Shown here piece after piece: positions 22,558 to 28,634 of a stretch of 54,821 nucleotides of DNA. Origin of the DNA: Candidatus Kuenenbacteria bacterium (GTDB lineage Bacteria > Patescibacteriota > Patescibacteriia > UBA2196 > GWA2-42-15). Position 1 is the stretch's first letter. Each line of letters begins with the position of its first letter. The notes beneath the pieces are model-generated. The model ran no database searches. It was not told the DNA's origin and saw only the letters and a program-made list of their open reading frames with translations. A program made the translations under genes and the position numbers. The stretch is taken from assembly GCA_012797775.1 (NCBI GenBank), contig JAAZOM010000011.1, forward strand, positions 1 through 54,821, given 5' to 3'.

Positions 22558-24766
22558 ATTTTTCAGATTCTTCTAGTTTGATGCTGATTAGTTTAGAGAT
22601 GCCATCATCGCCCATGGTGACACCATAAAGTAGGCGGGCTTTTTCCATGGTGGCACGATTGTGGGTGATAACAATAAATTGTGTTTTGTGAGAGAGATCT
22701 TCTAAGATTTGAGCGAAGCGCAGGGAGTTTGATTCGTCTAGGGCGGCATCGACCTCGTCGAGCACAATAAAGGGCGCTGGGTTGGATGAAATAATGGCAC
22801 AGATAAGGGCAATGCTGGTAAGGGCTCTTTCGCCCCCAGAGAGAATACTAATTGATTTCAGTTTTTTACCCGGGGGGGTAGCATAAATTTCAATACCACT
22901 ATAACCATCGCGATTTTTTTCTTGAAAAAAATTAATAGCGGTATTTTCATTTGGTTGATTTTCTTCTTGCTCTTTTTCCGTTGATTCTTTTAGGAGAGAT
23001 AATTCTGCCTTGCCCCCATTGAAGAGCATTTTAAAATATTTTTGAAAATAATTATTTATTTCTGCGAATGATTCGGTCATTTGTTTTTTGATGATTTGAT
23101 CCAATTCATTAATTATTTTTTTGAGTGATTCCATGGTTTCTCTCAGGTCGGATATCTGGGTCGTGATAAATTCATATTGTTTTTGGGTTTCTGTATATTC
23201 TTTTTCTATTTCTGGGTCGAGGCCGCCAATCATTTCCAATTGGCCTTTCAGTTTGTTGATTTTATTTAGGATAGAATTTTTTTCTTCCAAGTTTTCAATT
23301 TTTGGAGCATCTTTTTTTAGTAAATCAAAACCACCCAGCTCGCGCAATATTTCTTCTTTGAGATCAAACCTTTTTGTTTCTATTCTGGCTAGATTAATTT
23401 TTATTTCATTGAGTTCGTTATTTTTAATATTTAGCTCATTTTGGTGTTTTTGGTAGTTTTGCTGGAGGTGCCAGAGGTTGGAACGATCACTGTTCTCCTC
23501 ATCAAGGATTTTTTTGATGTTTGATTGTAATGAAGAGGCCTCGGCTTCTAAGGACTTTATTTTTTCCTCCAAGCTGGTTATTTTGGGGCTGGTGTTGTTT
23601 TTTTCTGGTTCGGGAGTTGTCTTTTGCAGGTAAGGGCGGAGTAGAGAGAGAAGGGCGGTTATCTTTTCCTTGGCAGAAAAGACGAGCTTTTGTATTGTGT
23701 CTATATTTTGACCAGTTTGAAATTCTTTCTCGGTGTCCTGATGGAGCCGATCTATAGTTTCGAGGTGCTGAAAAATTTGGTTGATTTTTTCCTCAGATAA
23801 GTTTTTGGCTGATGGCTGGCTATTGTTTTTTGCCATCTGTGAATTTTTTAAAATAAATAATTCTTCCTTGAGGGACATTTTTTTGTCGAGAAGAGATTGA
23901 TGTTCTTGGCGTAGTTTTTCTATTTTTTCATTGGTATTGTTGTTTTTGAGAATTTTATCCAGTTCGTCTTTGGCTGACTGCCAGAGCTCATGAATTTTGT
24001 TTTTTTCTTCTTCTATTAGATTTATTTTTTTTATTTCAGTATCATAGTTGGAATTGATTTCTTGCCAGTAGGCGCTGTAATAATTTAATTGGGCTTCCCG
24101 GAGCTCGGCTTCTATCTCTTTTCTTTTGTTGAGCTTTTTGACTTGTCTGGTGAGGAGGTTGAGGTGTGGCTCCATTTCTTGGATTTTTATTTGGGCGGCA
24201 GAAAGATTTTGTCCAACTTGTTGAAGCTTGGAAATTGTTTGATTTTTTTTAATTTGATATTGTTTGACCCCGGTGGCTTCCTCAAAAAACTCTTTTCTTT
24301 CTTCGGGGGTGGCAATGAGGAAGTTGTCGATCATGCCTTGGCCGATAATAGCATAGGTGCGGTGGCCAAAGTTGGCCTGAGTCAGGAGGAGATTGATGTC
24401 AGCGAGCTTGCTTTTACTATTATTGATCAGATATTCACTTTCACCATTGCGATAGATTTTTCTGGTGATTAAGAGGTCGCTATAATCAATGGGGACTTTT
24501 TTGTCAGAATTGTCCAAATCCAAAGAAACCTCAGCTAGTCCGAGTCGGGCTTTTTTGTCTGAGCCGGAGAAAATTACATCCTCACTTTTTTTGCCGCGGA
24601 GGGTTTTGATGCTTTGTTCGCCCATAACCCAACGGATGGCGTCGGAGACATTGCTTTTGCCAGAACCATTGGGCCCGACGATGGCAGTAATGCCGTGGGA
24701 AAACTCCAAGGTAGTTTTTTGGGCGAAGGATTTGAAGCCGTTGATTTCTAGTTTTTTGAGATACAT
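22538..24766 (-). CDS. smc: Short, apparently hinge-less SMC protein
   Basis: 742 aa against about 1150-1200 for bacterial SMC. The N-terminal head has Walker A AIVGPNGSGKSNVSDAIRWVMGEQ and the Q loop; the C-terminal head has signature LSGGERALTSIALICAI, Walker B PFIVLDEVDAALDE and the H loop VITHNRATMEKA, so both ATPase halves are intact. Coiled coils occupy about residues 170-350 and 400-560. Between them is only a polar stretch (KTTPEPEKNNTSPK region); I see no hinge domain with its Gly-rich dimerisation motif. There is no internal stop or frameshift. ScpA and ScpB genes are not in the window. It could compact chromosomes in a simplified way or act in repair. Confidence 0.85.
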   Translation of the reverse strand: MYLKKLEINGFKSFAQKTTLEFSHGITAIVGPNGSGKSNVSDAIRWVMGEQSIKTLRGKKSEDVIFSGSDKKARLGLAEVSLDLDNSDKKVPIDYSDLLITRKIYRNGESEYLINNSKSKLADINLLLTQANFGHRTYAIIGQGMIDNFLIATPEERKEFFEEATGVKQYQIKKNQTISKLQQVGQNLSAAQIKIQEMEPHLNLLTRQVKKLNKRKEIEAELREAQLNYYSAYWQEINSNYDTEIKKINLIEEEKNKIHELWQSAKDELDKILKNNNTNEKIEKLRQEHQSLLDKKMSLKEELFILKNSQMAKNNSQPSAKNLSEEKINQIFQHLETIDRLHQDTEKEFQTGQNIDTIQKLVFSAKEKITALLSLLRPYLQKTTPEPEKNNTSPKITSLEEKIKSLEAEASSLQSNIKKILDEENSDRSNLWHLQQNYQKHQNELNIKNNELNEIKINLARIETKRFDLKEEILRELGGFDLLKKDAPKIENLEEKNSILNKINKLKGQLEMIGGLDPEIEKEYTETQKQYEFITTQISDLRETMESLKKIINELDQIIKKQMTESFAEINNYFQKYFKMLFNGGKAELSLLKESTEKEQEENQPNENTAINFFQEKNRDGYSGIEIYATPPGKKLKSISILSGGERALTSIALICAIISSNPAPFIVLDEVDAALDESNSLRFAQILEDLSHKTQFIVITHNRATMEKARLLYGVTMGDDGISKLISIKLEESEKYARNSK

Positions 24767-24871
24767 AAGTTGAGGGGCAAATAAAAATTGACTACAGAAG
24801 AGTCAAATTTATTATATCAGGAAAAGGGTTTTGGGCAAAAAGCACGTAGGTGAGTGAAGCGAGCGATATCC

Positions 24872-25014
24872 TCATAGCGTTTGCGTGTATGAGAAGTTTC
24901 GCCGGCTTCCTTATTATTTTATCATAGAGGAGGCGAAATTTGGGTGAAAGAAAAAGTGCAACCCCTGAAAATTATCTACGTACTTTTTCTTGAACCCCAT
25001 ACACGCTGTTATGT
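24872..25014 (-). repeat. attC-like site A
   Basis: Stem GCGTGTATG (24883-24891)/CATACACGC (24998-25006). Two arms inside: TTTCGCC/GGCGAAA, then linker AAATTTGGGTG, then AAGAAAAAGT/ACTTTTTCTT. The box at 25008-25014 is GTTATGT; the opposite box reads CATAGCG, a decayed AAC side. About 90% similar to site D in its left half. Confidence 0.8.
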
Positions 25015-25022
25015 GCTGTTGA

Positions 25023-25505
25023 TTATAATTTTTTTGGTGACTCTCTGCGTTTTTTATTATAAAATTCTTCTTGTTTCTGATGAAATTCAAGACTTACTAG
25101 ATCTAATTCTTGAATCAGTAAATCAATAATGTCATTAAAGAATTCTCCGCCATTTTCGGCCTTGCTTAGTTTTCGATCCGCTAAACTTCTGGCAATATTT
25201 TGATTAGATCGCTGTCCGAATTCAAGCAAATTGGTCATCGCTAGGTTAAGCCTAGAGAGCGTTTTTTGTTTTTGTTGGAGGGATAAAGATTCTTCTTTGT
25301 TTATCATTTCAACACATTGCTCATAGGAGTCATAAAGGGAAGAAAGGACTATTTTTGTAGCCATTTTAATATCATCTTCATTAAACATGGTTCCAGCATC
25401 AGCCATCTGTCGTTGCCAATCGGACAAAAAATGCTTTCGATCCCAAGAACGAGCTGGCATTTCGTTAAAAATAGTGGAGAATTCTTTTCCTTCAAAATAT
25501 GGCAT
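25023..25505 (-). CDS. Cassette I: hypothetical protein
   Basis: 160 aa, not recognised. MPYFEGKEFSTIFNEMPARSWDRKHFLSDWQRQMADAG is followed by mostly helical, charged sequence (LSLQQKQKTLSRLNLAMTNLLEFGQRSNQNIARSLADRK, QELDLVSLEFHQKQEEFYNKKRR). There is no signal peptide or membrane segment, so it is probably cytoplasmic. The stop codon is 9 bases from the site A box and the start 37 bases from site B. There is no room for a terminator and no clear promoter, as expected for an integron cassette. Confidence 0.7.
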   Translation of the reverse strand: MPYFEGKEFSTIFNEMPARSWDRKHFLSDWQRQMADAGTMFNEDDIKMATKIVLSSLYDSYEQCVEMINKEESLSLQQKQKTLSRLNLAMTNLLEFGQRSNQNIARSLADRKLSKAENGGEFFNDIIDLLIQELDLVSLEFHQKQEEFYNKKRRESPKKL

Positions 25506-25541
25506 GGTGTTTTAAGTTGGTAAGTAATTATGGTCAATTGC

Positions 25542-25616
25542 ACACAACGTACCCGAATATCTGAAGTTGTGAAACAATTTGGGTGAACGAAGTGAACCAG
25601 ATATTCGGTGTTGTAC
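25542..25616 (-). repeat. attC-like site B (short)
   Basis: 75 bases. Stem CCGAATATCTG (25553-25563)/CAGATATTCGG (25598-25608), boxes CACAAC at 25543-25548 and GTTGTAC at 25610-25616. Inner arms are minimal: TTGT-GAA-ACAA and GGT...ACC, with linker AATTTGGGTG between them. This is the shortest and most classical-looking attC of the array. Confidence 0.82.
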
Positions 25617-25635
25617 GATGTCGAATCCCGAAGCA

Positions 25636-25980
25636 TTAATCAATGAGAAAATCCAGCTGTTCTTTTGGTATACCGATTGAAAGTCCGTGTTCAACCGCGG
25701 GTACCCACGAAGATTTATCATCATAATTAAACTCAAACTTCTTGCCCTGGAAAATCGCAATAACTTCTCTATCTTTCCAAAAATGCATATACCACTTAGG
25801 CTTGATATTCTCAGACAGCCTAGCTATATCTTCGTGGGTAACAGAAACAGTATATAGATGCCACCTATCTGCTGGATTTTCATCCTTTGAAATTCTAAAA
25901 CCAATAATTTTAAAATCGTTGATTACACGATTGTCATTTAAACTTTCCTCAACGATAGTTCCTTTGTACATGTCTGACAT
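25636..25980 (-). CDS. Cassette II: hypothetical protein
   Basis: 114 aa, acidic, probably cytoplasmic. MYKGTIVEESLNDNRVINDFKIIGFRI, DRWHLYTVSVTHEDIARLSENIKPKWYMHFWKDREVIAIFQGKKFEFNYDDKSSW and EHGLSIGIPKEQLDFLID read like a well-conserved small alpha/beta protein; I have the impression that close relatives exist widely as hypothetical proteins, but no function is known to me. The Trp-rich WYMHFWKD segment and the final P-x-E-Q-L-D-F motif would be useful search anchors. Stop is 20 bases from site B. Confidence 0.75.
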   Translation of the reverse strand: MSDMYKGTIVEESLNDNRVINDFKIIGFRISKDENPADRWHLYTVSVTHEDIARLSENIKPKWYMHFWKDREVIAIFQGKKFEFNYDDKSSWVPAVEHGLSIGIPKEQLDFLID

Positions 25981-26196
25981 ATGATTATTTTAAAATTATT
26001 GGTTTGCCTCGGGATTCGATTTTGTACAACGTTTCTGTGTATCTGAAGTTTCAGATACTTTATTGTAGCTTCTCAGTAATGTTCAATCAATAAAAAGCTA
26101 CAATGAAGAATCTGAAATTTGGGTGAGGGGATAAGAAAATAAAATGAATTATTACCTTCAATTAAAAGCCCTTTTGAAACTTTAGATGACTGTGTG

Positions 26197-26224
26197 TTGA
26201 CAAAATTAGCGATAGTGCTAAGTT
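26197..26224 (+). promoter_or_regulatory. Promoter of the nested gene in site C
   Basis: TTGACA (26197-26202), 16 bases, TAAGTT (26219-26224), about 44 bases before the ATG. The -35 is perfect, the -10 weak. It lies wholly within the arm-2 loop. Confidence 0.5.
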
Positions 26225-26267
26225 TAATTTCTAGAATGTACAATAATCATTTAACTCAGGAGGAAAA

Positions 26268-26465
26268 ATGAAATACTCTAAAATATTCAACGGCCAATAT
26301 TTTGTTTTGGTGCAAAACGGTCATTCGCCCTTATTTCGCAAACTGGATGGAAAAGCTCTTCAAATATACGTAAGTACGAATATTCTTAGTCCTGGTTTGT
26401 GTAGTGGCGATGAGATCGTCATTAAGCCTGATAGAAAAGTCCAGCCAGTTGACATGAGCCGTTGA
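26268..26465 (+). CDS. Small protein encoded inside the arm of attC-like site C
   Basis: 65 aa: MKYSKIFNGQYFVLVQNGHS..., KLDGKALQIYVSTNILSPGL, CSGDEIVIKPDRKVQPVDMSR. Not recognised. It looks like a small beta-rich soluble domain (alternating hydrophobic strands), with no membrane segment. An excellent ribosome binding site (AGGAGG, 6 bases before ATG), an upstream TTGACA box and a downstream hairpin terminator make it a convincing expressed gene. It is the only gene of the array on the plus strand and lies wholly in the loop of arm 2. Confidence 0.7.
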   Translation: MKYSKIFNGQYFVLVQNGHSPLFRKLDGKALQIYVSTNILSPGLCSGDEIVIKPDRKVQPVDMSR

Positions 26466-26471
26466 TGGTAT

Positions 26472-26511
26472 TACCCGCTTATTAGCAGAACAATGCGAAC
26501 GGCGGGTTTTA
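26472..26511 (+). terminator. Terminator of the nested gene
   Basis: ACCCGC (26473-26478) pairs with GCGGGT (26502-26507) followed by TTTT; 8 bases after the stop codon. Confidence 0.6.
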
Positions 26512-26608
26512 AATTTCAAAAGGGCTTTTAAAAATATAAAAATTATTCATTTTATTTTCTTATTCCTGAACCAGATACACAGTGTTATACGAAGTTGGGT
26601 TTTGTTTC

Positions 26609-26869
26609 TTACCCGTATCTTAATTTAAGGATTAACATAATGAGGCCAAGTGTTGTGCCAACACTATTCATGGCAGTGAGTGGACCATTATGCAGAATTA
26701 TTCCATAGATTGTCCATAGAATAACACCAACCGCGTATATTATTGAACGTGACAAAGAAATATCTCTCGTGGATTTAGTACGAAAGCTTTTAATCACTTG
26801 GGGCAACATTGAAATGACGACCAAAATTCCAGCGATGTAGCCCAAAATATTAAGCCATTGTAATTGCAT
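26609..26869 (-). CDS. Cassette III: SemiSWEET-type PQ-loop transporter
   Basis: 86 aa with three transmembrane helices, the size of bacterial SemiSWEETs that dimerise to move sugars. The first helix carries the PQ motif: LNILGYIAGILVVISMLPQVIKSFRTKSTRDISLSRSIIYAVGVILWTIYGII, followed by LTAMNSVGTTLGLIMLILKLRYG (third helix with conserved Asn). Transport substrate is not determined by sequence. The stop codon falls inside the cassette terminal inverted repeat. Confidence 0.88.
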   Translation of the reverse strand: MQLQWLNILGYIAGILVVISMLPQVIKSFRTKSTRDISLSRSIIYAVGVILWTIYGIILHNGPLTAMNSVGTTLGLIMLILKLRYG

Positions 26870-26907
26870 AATCGTTTTTTAGTAGAAAAGAAACAAAACT
26901 CAATTTC

Positions 26908-27047
26908 GTATAACGTTTGCGTGTATGAGAAGTTTCGCCGACTTCCTTACTTTATTCTAGAGGAGGCGAAATTTGGGTGAAAGAAAAAGTGCAACCTTTG
27001 AAAATTATTAACGCGCTTTTTCTTGAGCCTCATACACGCTGTTAAGT
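26908..27047 (-). repeat. attC-like site D
   Basis: Stem GCGTGTATGAG (26919-26929)/CTCATACACGC (27029-27039); boxes GTATAAC (26908-26914) and GTTAAGT (27041-27047), the latter a perfect GTTRRRY. Arms TTTCGCC/GGCGAAA and AAGAAAAAGTGC/GCGCTTTTTCTT (one G-T-type mismatch) flank linker AAATTTGGGTG. Confidence 0.85.
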
Positions 27048-27054
27048 GATGTAT

Positions 27055-27774
27055 TTATAATTTTTTACCGTCCTTATTGTTGTCAATTTTTTTCGAACCG
27101 AATATTATGTAAAGGAAAACTTTATAGTACAAAACAATAGCGGCAATAAATCCGGCAATGACCAATAGAGATATTTTTAGAATATAAAAAGTTGTAAGAA
27201 AATCTGATTTTCTATAAAAAACTAAATCTTTGTAGAACAAAGAATTGTCATCTATTGGCTCTAAAAATCTAAGTTTTCCGTCTTCTTGCCCATTGCTATC
27301 ATAATGCGTGTATGCGTCAGGAAGTAAACACTTGATATTGTTTATTCTTATATAATTTGCGAATGTTTCTATTGGGACATCATTTTTGCCGTATATATCT
27401 CTGATAAACAAAGTTCGTATTCCGCTTTTGTTTTGTACGTCAGCAACTTTATTTTCAAGATTATTGGAACAATAAATATCGTCATATAAAGTTTTATCGG
27501 TCGTTGCATTTAGGTGGTATGAAGCCCCGGGACGATCATACAATTCTTCAACTATTTCATTTGGTTTCTTTAGTTCTCGGATTTGTTTAACTTCGGTCGT
27601 TATTCGATCGTTAACAGAATCAACAATTTCGTATTGAGGAATAATGAGCGAGTCAAAATAATCATATAGTGTGTATAACGCCAAGATGAAAGACGCGAAA
27701 AAAATTACCAAAAGTAATCTGTGCCACCAACGACCACCTAAATTTAAGTCTTTTCGAAAAAAATTGTTTTTCAT
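27055..27774 (-). CDS. Cassette IV: two-pass membrane protein, unknown
   Basis: 239 aa. TM1 at about residues 15-40 (WWHRLLLVIFFASFILALYTLYDYF) and TM2 at about 195-228 (FLTTFYILKISLLVIAGFIAAIVLYYKVFLYIIFG), enclosing an approximately 150-residue soluble domain (ITTEVKQIRELKKPNEIVEELYDRPG ... DAYTHYDSNGQEDGKLRFLEPI) that should face outside. The cytoplasmic tail KKIDNNKDGKKL is Lys-rich. The domain is not recognised. Stop is 8 bases from site D. Confidence 0.75.
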   Translation of the reverse strand: MKNNFFRKDLNLGGRWWHRLLLVIFFASFILALYTLYDYFDSLIIPQYEIVDSVNDRITTEVKQIRELKKPNEIVEELYDRPGASYHLNATTDKTLYDDIYCSNNLENKVADVQNKSGIRTLFIRDIYGKNDVPIETFANYIRINNIKCLLPDAYTHYDSNGQEDGKLRFLEPIDDNSLFYKDLVFYRKSDFLTTFYILKISLLVIAGFIAAIVLYYKVFLYIIFGSKKIDNNKDGKKL

Positions 27775-27799
27775 ATGAGTAAAAAATTATAAATATTTC

Positions 27800-27995
27800 A
27801 CTTAACGTTTGCGTGTATCCGATGTTTTCATCCCGATTAAACGAGATAAATTTTGGTTATCGAACGCAAGCTTGTAATAGAACTCCACCCAAATCTTCAT
27901 CGAACTAAGGGATGAAAATTTGGGTCGAGGGAAATGGACACTCCTTAAGGATATAATTTGCGTCAATTTCCCGAGCCGGATACACGCTGTTATAC
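27800..27995 (-). repeat. attC-like site E
   Basis: Stem GCGTGTATCCG (27811-27821)/CGGATACACGC (27977-27987); boxes ACTTAAC (27800-27806) and GTTATAC (27989-27995). Arm 1 TTTTCATCCC/GGGATGAAAA has a long loop; linker AATTTGGGTCGA; arm 2 GGGAAAT/ATTTCCC. Confidence 0.85.
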
Positions 27996-28042
27996 GCTGT
28001 TTTGAAAAGTCCCTACCTTAATGTATTTATTTTGGCAATTCA

Positions 28043-28375
28043 TTATTCTTCCATAAGCTCATAAATTCTATCAGCCGCCTTACCTTGGATATGAAATTCC
28101 GTGCCGCCTACATAGAAATGAAAGCTTAATTTTTCAGGGTCGGAAGTAGGGGATGTTTGAAAGTGAGATATTTCGAAATCACCTGATTGTACTCGTTTCA
28201 TATCATCTATTTTCGGATCACTAATGTCAAAATCAAATCCATAACCTTGTTTTTTTGTTTCAGGATTATCTGGCCACTGTTCCCTGAAAAATTTTCTTAT
28301 TGCGGACTCAAATTGTTCTCCTTGATTTTCTTTACTCTCTTGTGGCGGAGTGGCGCCTTCAAATTTTTCTGGCAT
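28043..28375 (-). CDS. Cassette V: hypothetical protein
   Basis: 110 aa, acidic and soluble. A disordered N-terminus (MPEKFEGATPPQESKENQGEQ) precedes AIRKFFREQWPDNPETKKQGYGFDFDISDPKIDDMKRVQSGDFEISHF and LSFHFYVGGTEFHIQGKAADRIYELMEE, which looks like a small beta-sheet fold. Function unknown. It is flanked by the longest terminal inverted repeats of the array (about 55 bases each). Confidence 0.7.
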   Translation of the reverse strand: MPEKFEGATPPQESKENQGEQFESAIRKFFREQWPDNPETKKQGYGFDFDISDPKIDDMKRVQSGDFEISHFQTSPTSDPEKLSFHFYVGGTEFHIQGKAADRIYELMEE

Positions 28376-28477
28376 AATTTTTACTTTAATTAATATTGGT
28401 TAAATTATATCTTAAGTTATATCGACTCCGCCACATGAATTGCCAAAATTTTAATAAATGGGACTTTTCAAAATGGC

Positions 28478-28567
28478 GTATAACTGGTTGTTATCTATAC
28501 TTTTTTGTAGATAACAACTAAAATTTGTAGGTTATCCATACAGATCGAGCAAGGCGTTGGGTTGATT
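28478..28567 (-). repeat. Degenerate attC-like site F (right edge of array)
   Basis: Box GTATAAC (28478-28484), perfect hairpin GTTGTTATCTA (28487-28497)/TAGATAACAAC (28508-28518) as arm 1, linker AAAATTTGTAGG, then a decayed second arm and GTTGGGT (28557-28563), which fits GTTRRRY. The outer stem is not conserved. In minus orientation this is the upstream end of the array; a role as an attI-like simple site cannot be excluded. Confidence 0.55.
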
Positions 28568-28634
28568 TTATTATACCAAAAAAGAGGGGGATCTTAAATT
28601 TGGCACAAAATGTGGGTAATGGTAAGATAAAATC

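Larger units (their letters stand above)
26024..26590 (-). repeat. attC-like site C with a gene in one arm
   Basis: Stem CTGTGTATCTG (26035-26045)/CAGATACACAG (26572-26582), boxes GTACAAC (26024-26030) and GTTATAC (26584-26590). Arm 1: GTTTCAGAT...ATCTGAAAT with inner ATTGTAGCTT/AAGCTACAAT. The linker AAATTTGGGTGAGG follows. Arm 2 is very long: ATAAGAAAATAAAATGAAT (26131-26149) and AAAAGCCCTTTTGAAA (26164-26179) pair with their complements at 26514-26565. The loop of arm 2 contains a complete small gene. Confidence 0.75.
24844..28567 (-). mobile_element. Integron-like cassette array without integrase (CALIN)
   Basis: Five minus-strand genes (25023-25505, 25636-25980, 26609-26869, 27055-27774, 28043-28375) alternate with six palindromic sites (A-F). 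Read on the minus strand, each site begins with an RYYYAAC-like box (ACATAAC, GTACAAC, GTATAAC, ACTTAAC, GTATAAC) and ends with a GTTRRRY-like box (GTTGTGT, GTTGTAC, GTTATAC, GTTAAGT; degenerate GCTATGA in A). A perfect 9-11 bp stem lies just inside. That is attC geometry, with genes short, unrelated and tightly packed (8-50 bases from stop to site). No tyrosine recombinase gene is present here. A degenerate half-site (24844-24871) suggests further decayed sites to the left. Confidence 0.8.

Noticed and set aside
22538-24766. SMC truncated by sequencing error
   Set aside because: One uninterrupted frame with both heads; a frameshift would have separated them.
26268-26465. Nested ORF as chance reading frame of an AT-rich loop
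   Set aside because: It has an AGGAGG ribosome site at the right distance, a TTGACA box and a terminator, all in correct order, which chance would rarely give; hence it was kept as a gene.
24872-28567. CRISPR array
   Set aside because: The repeated units are 75-570 bases, not direct repeats of constant length, and the intervals encode genes.
24872-28567. Insertion sequence or Tn7-like element
   Set aside because: No transposase ORF, and each gene has its own repeats rather than one pair enclosing the whole region.
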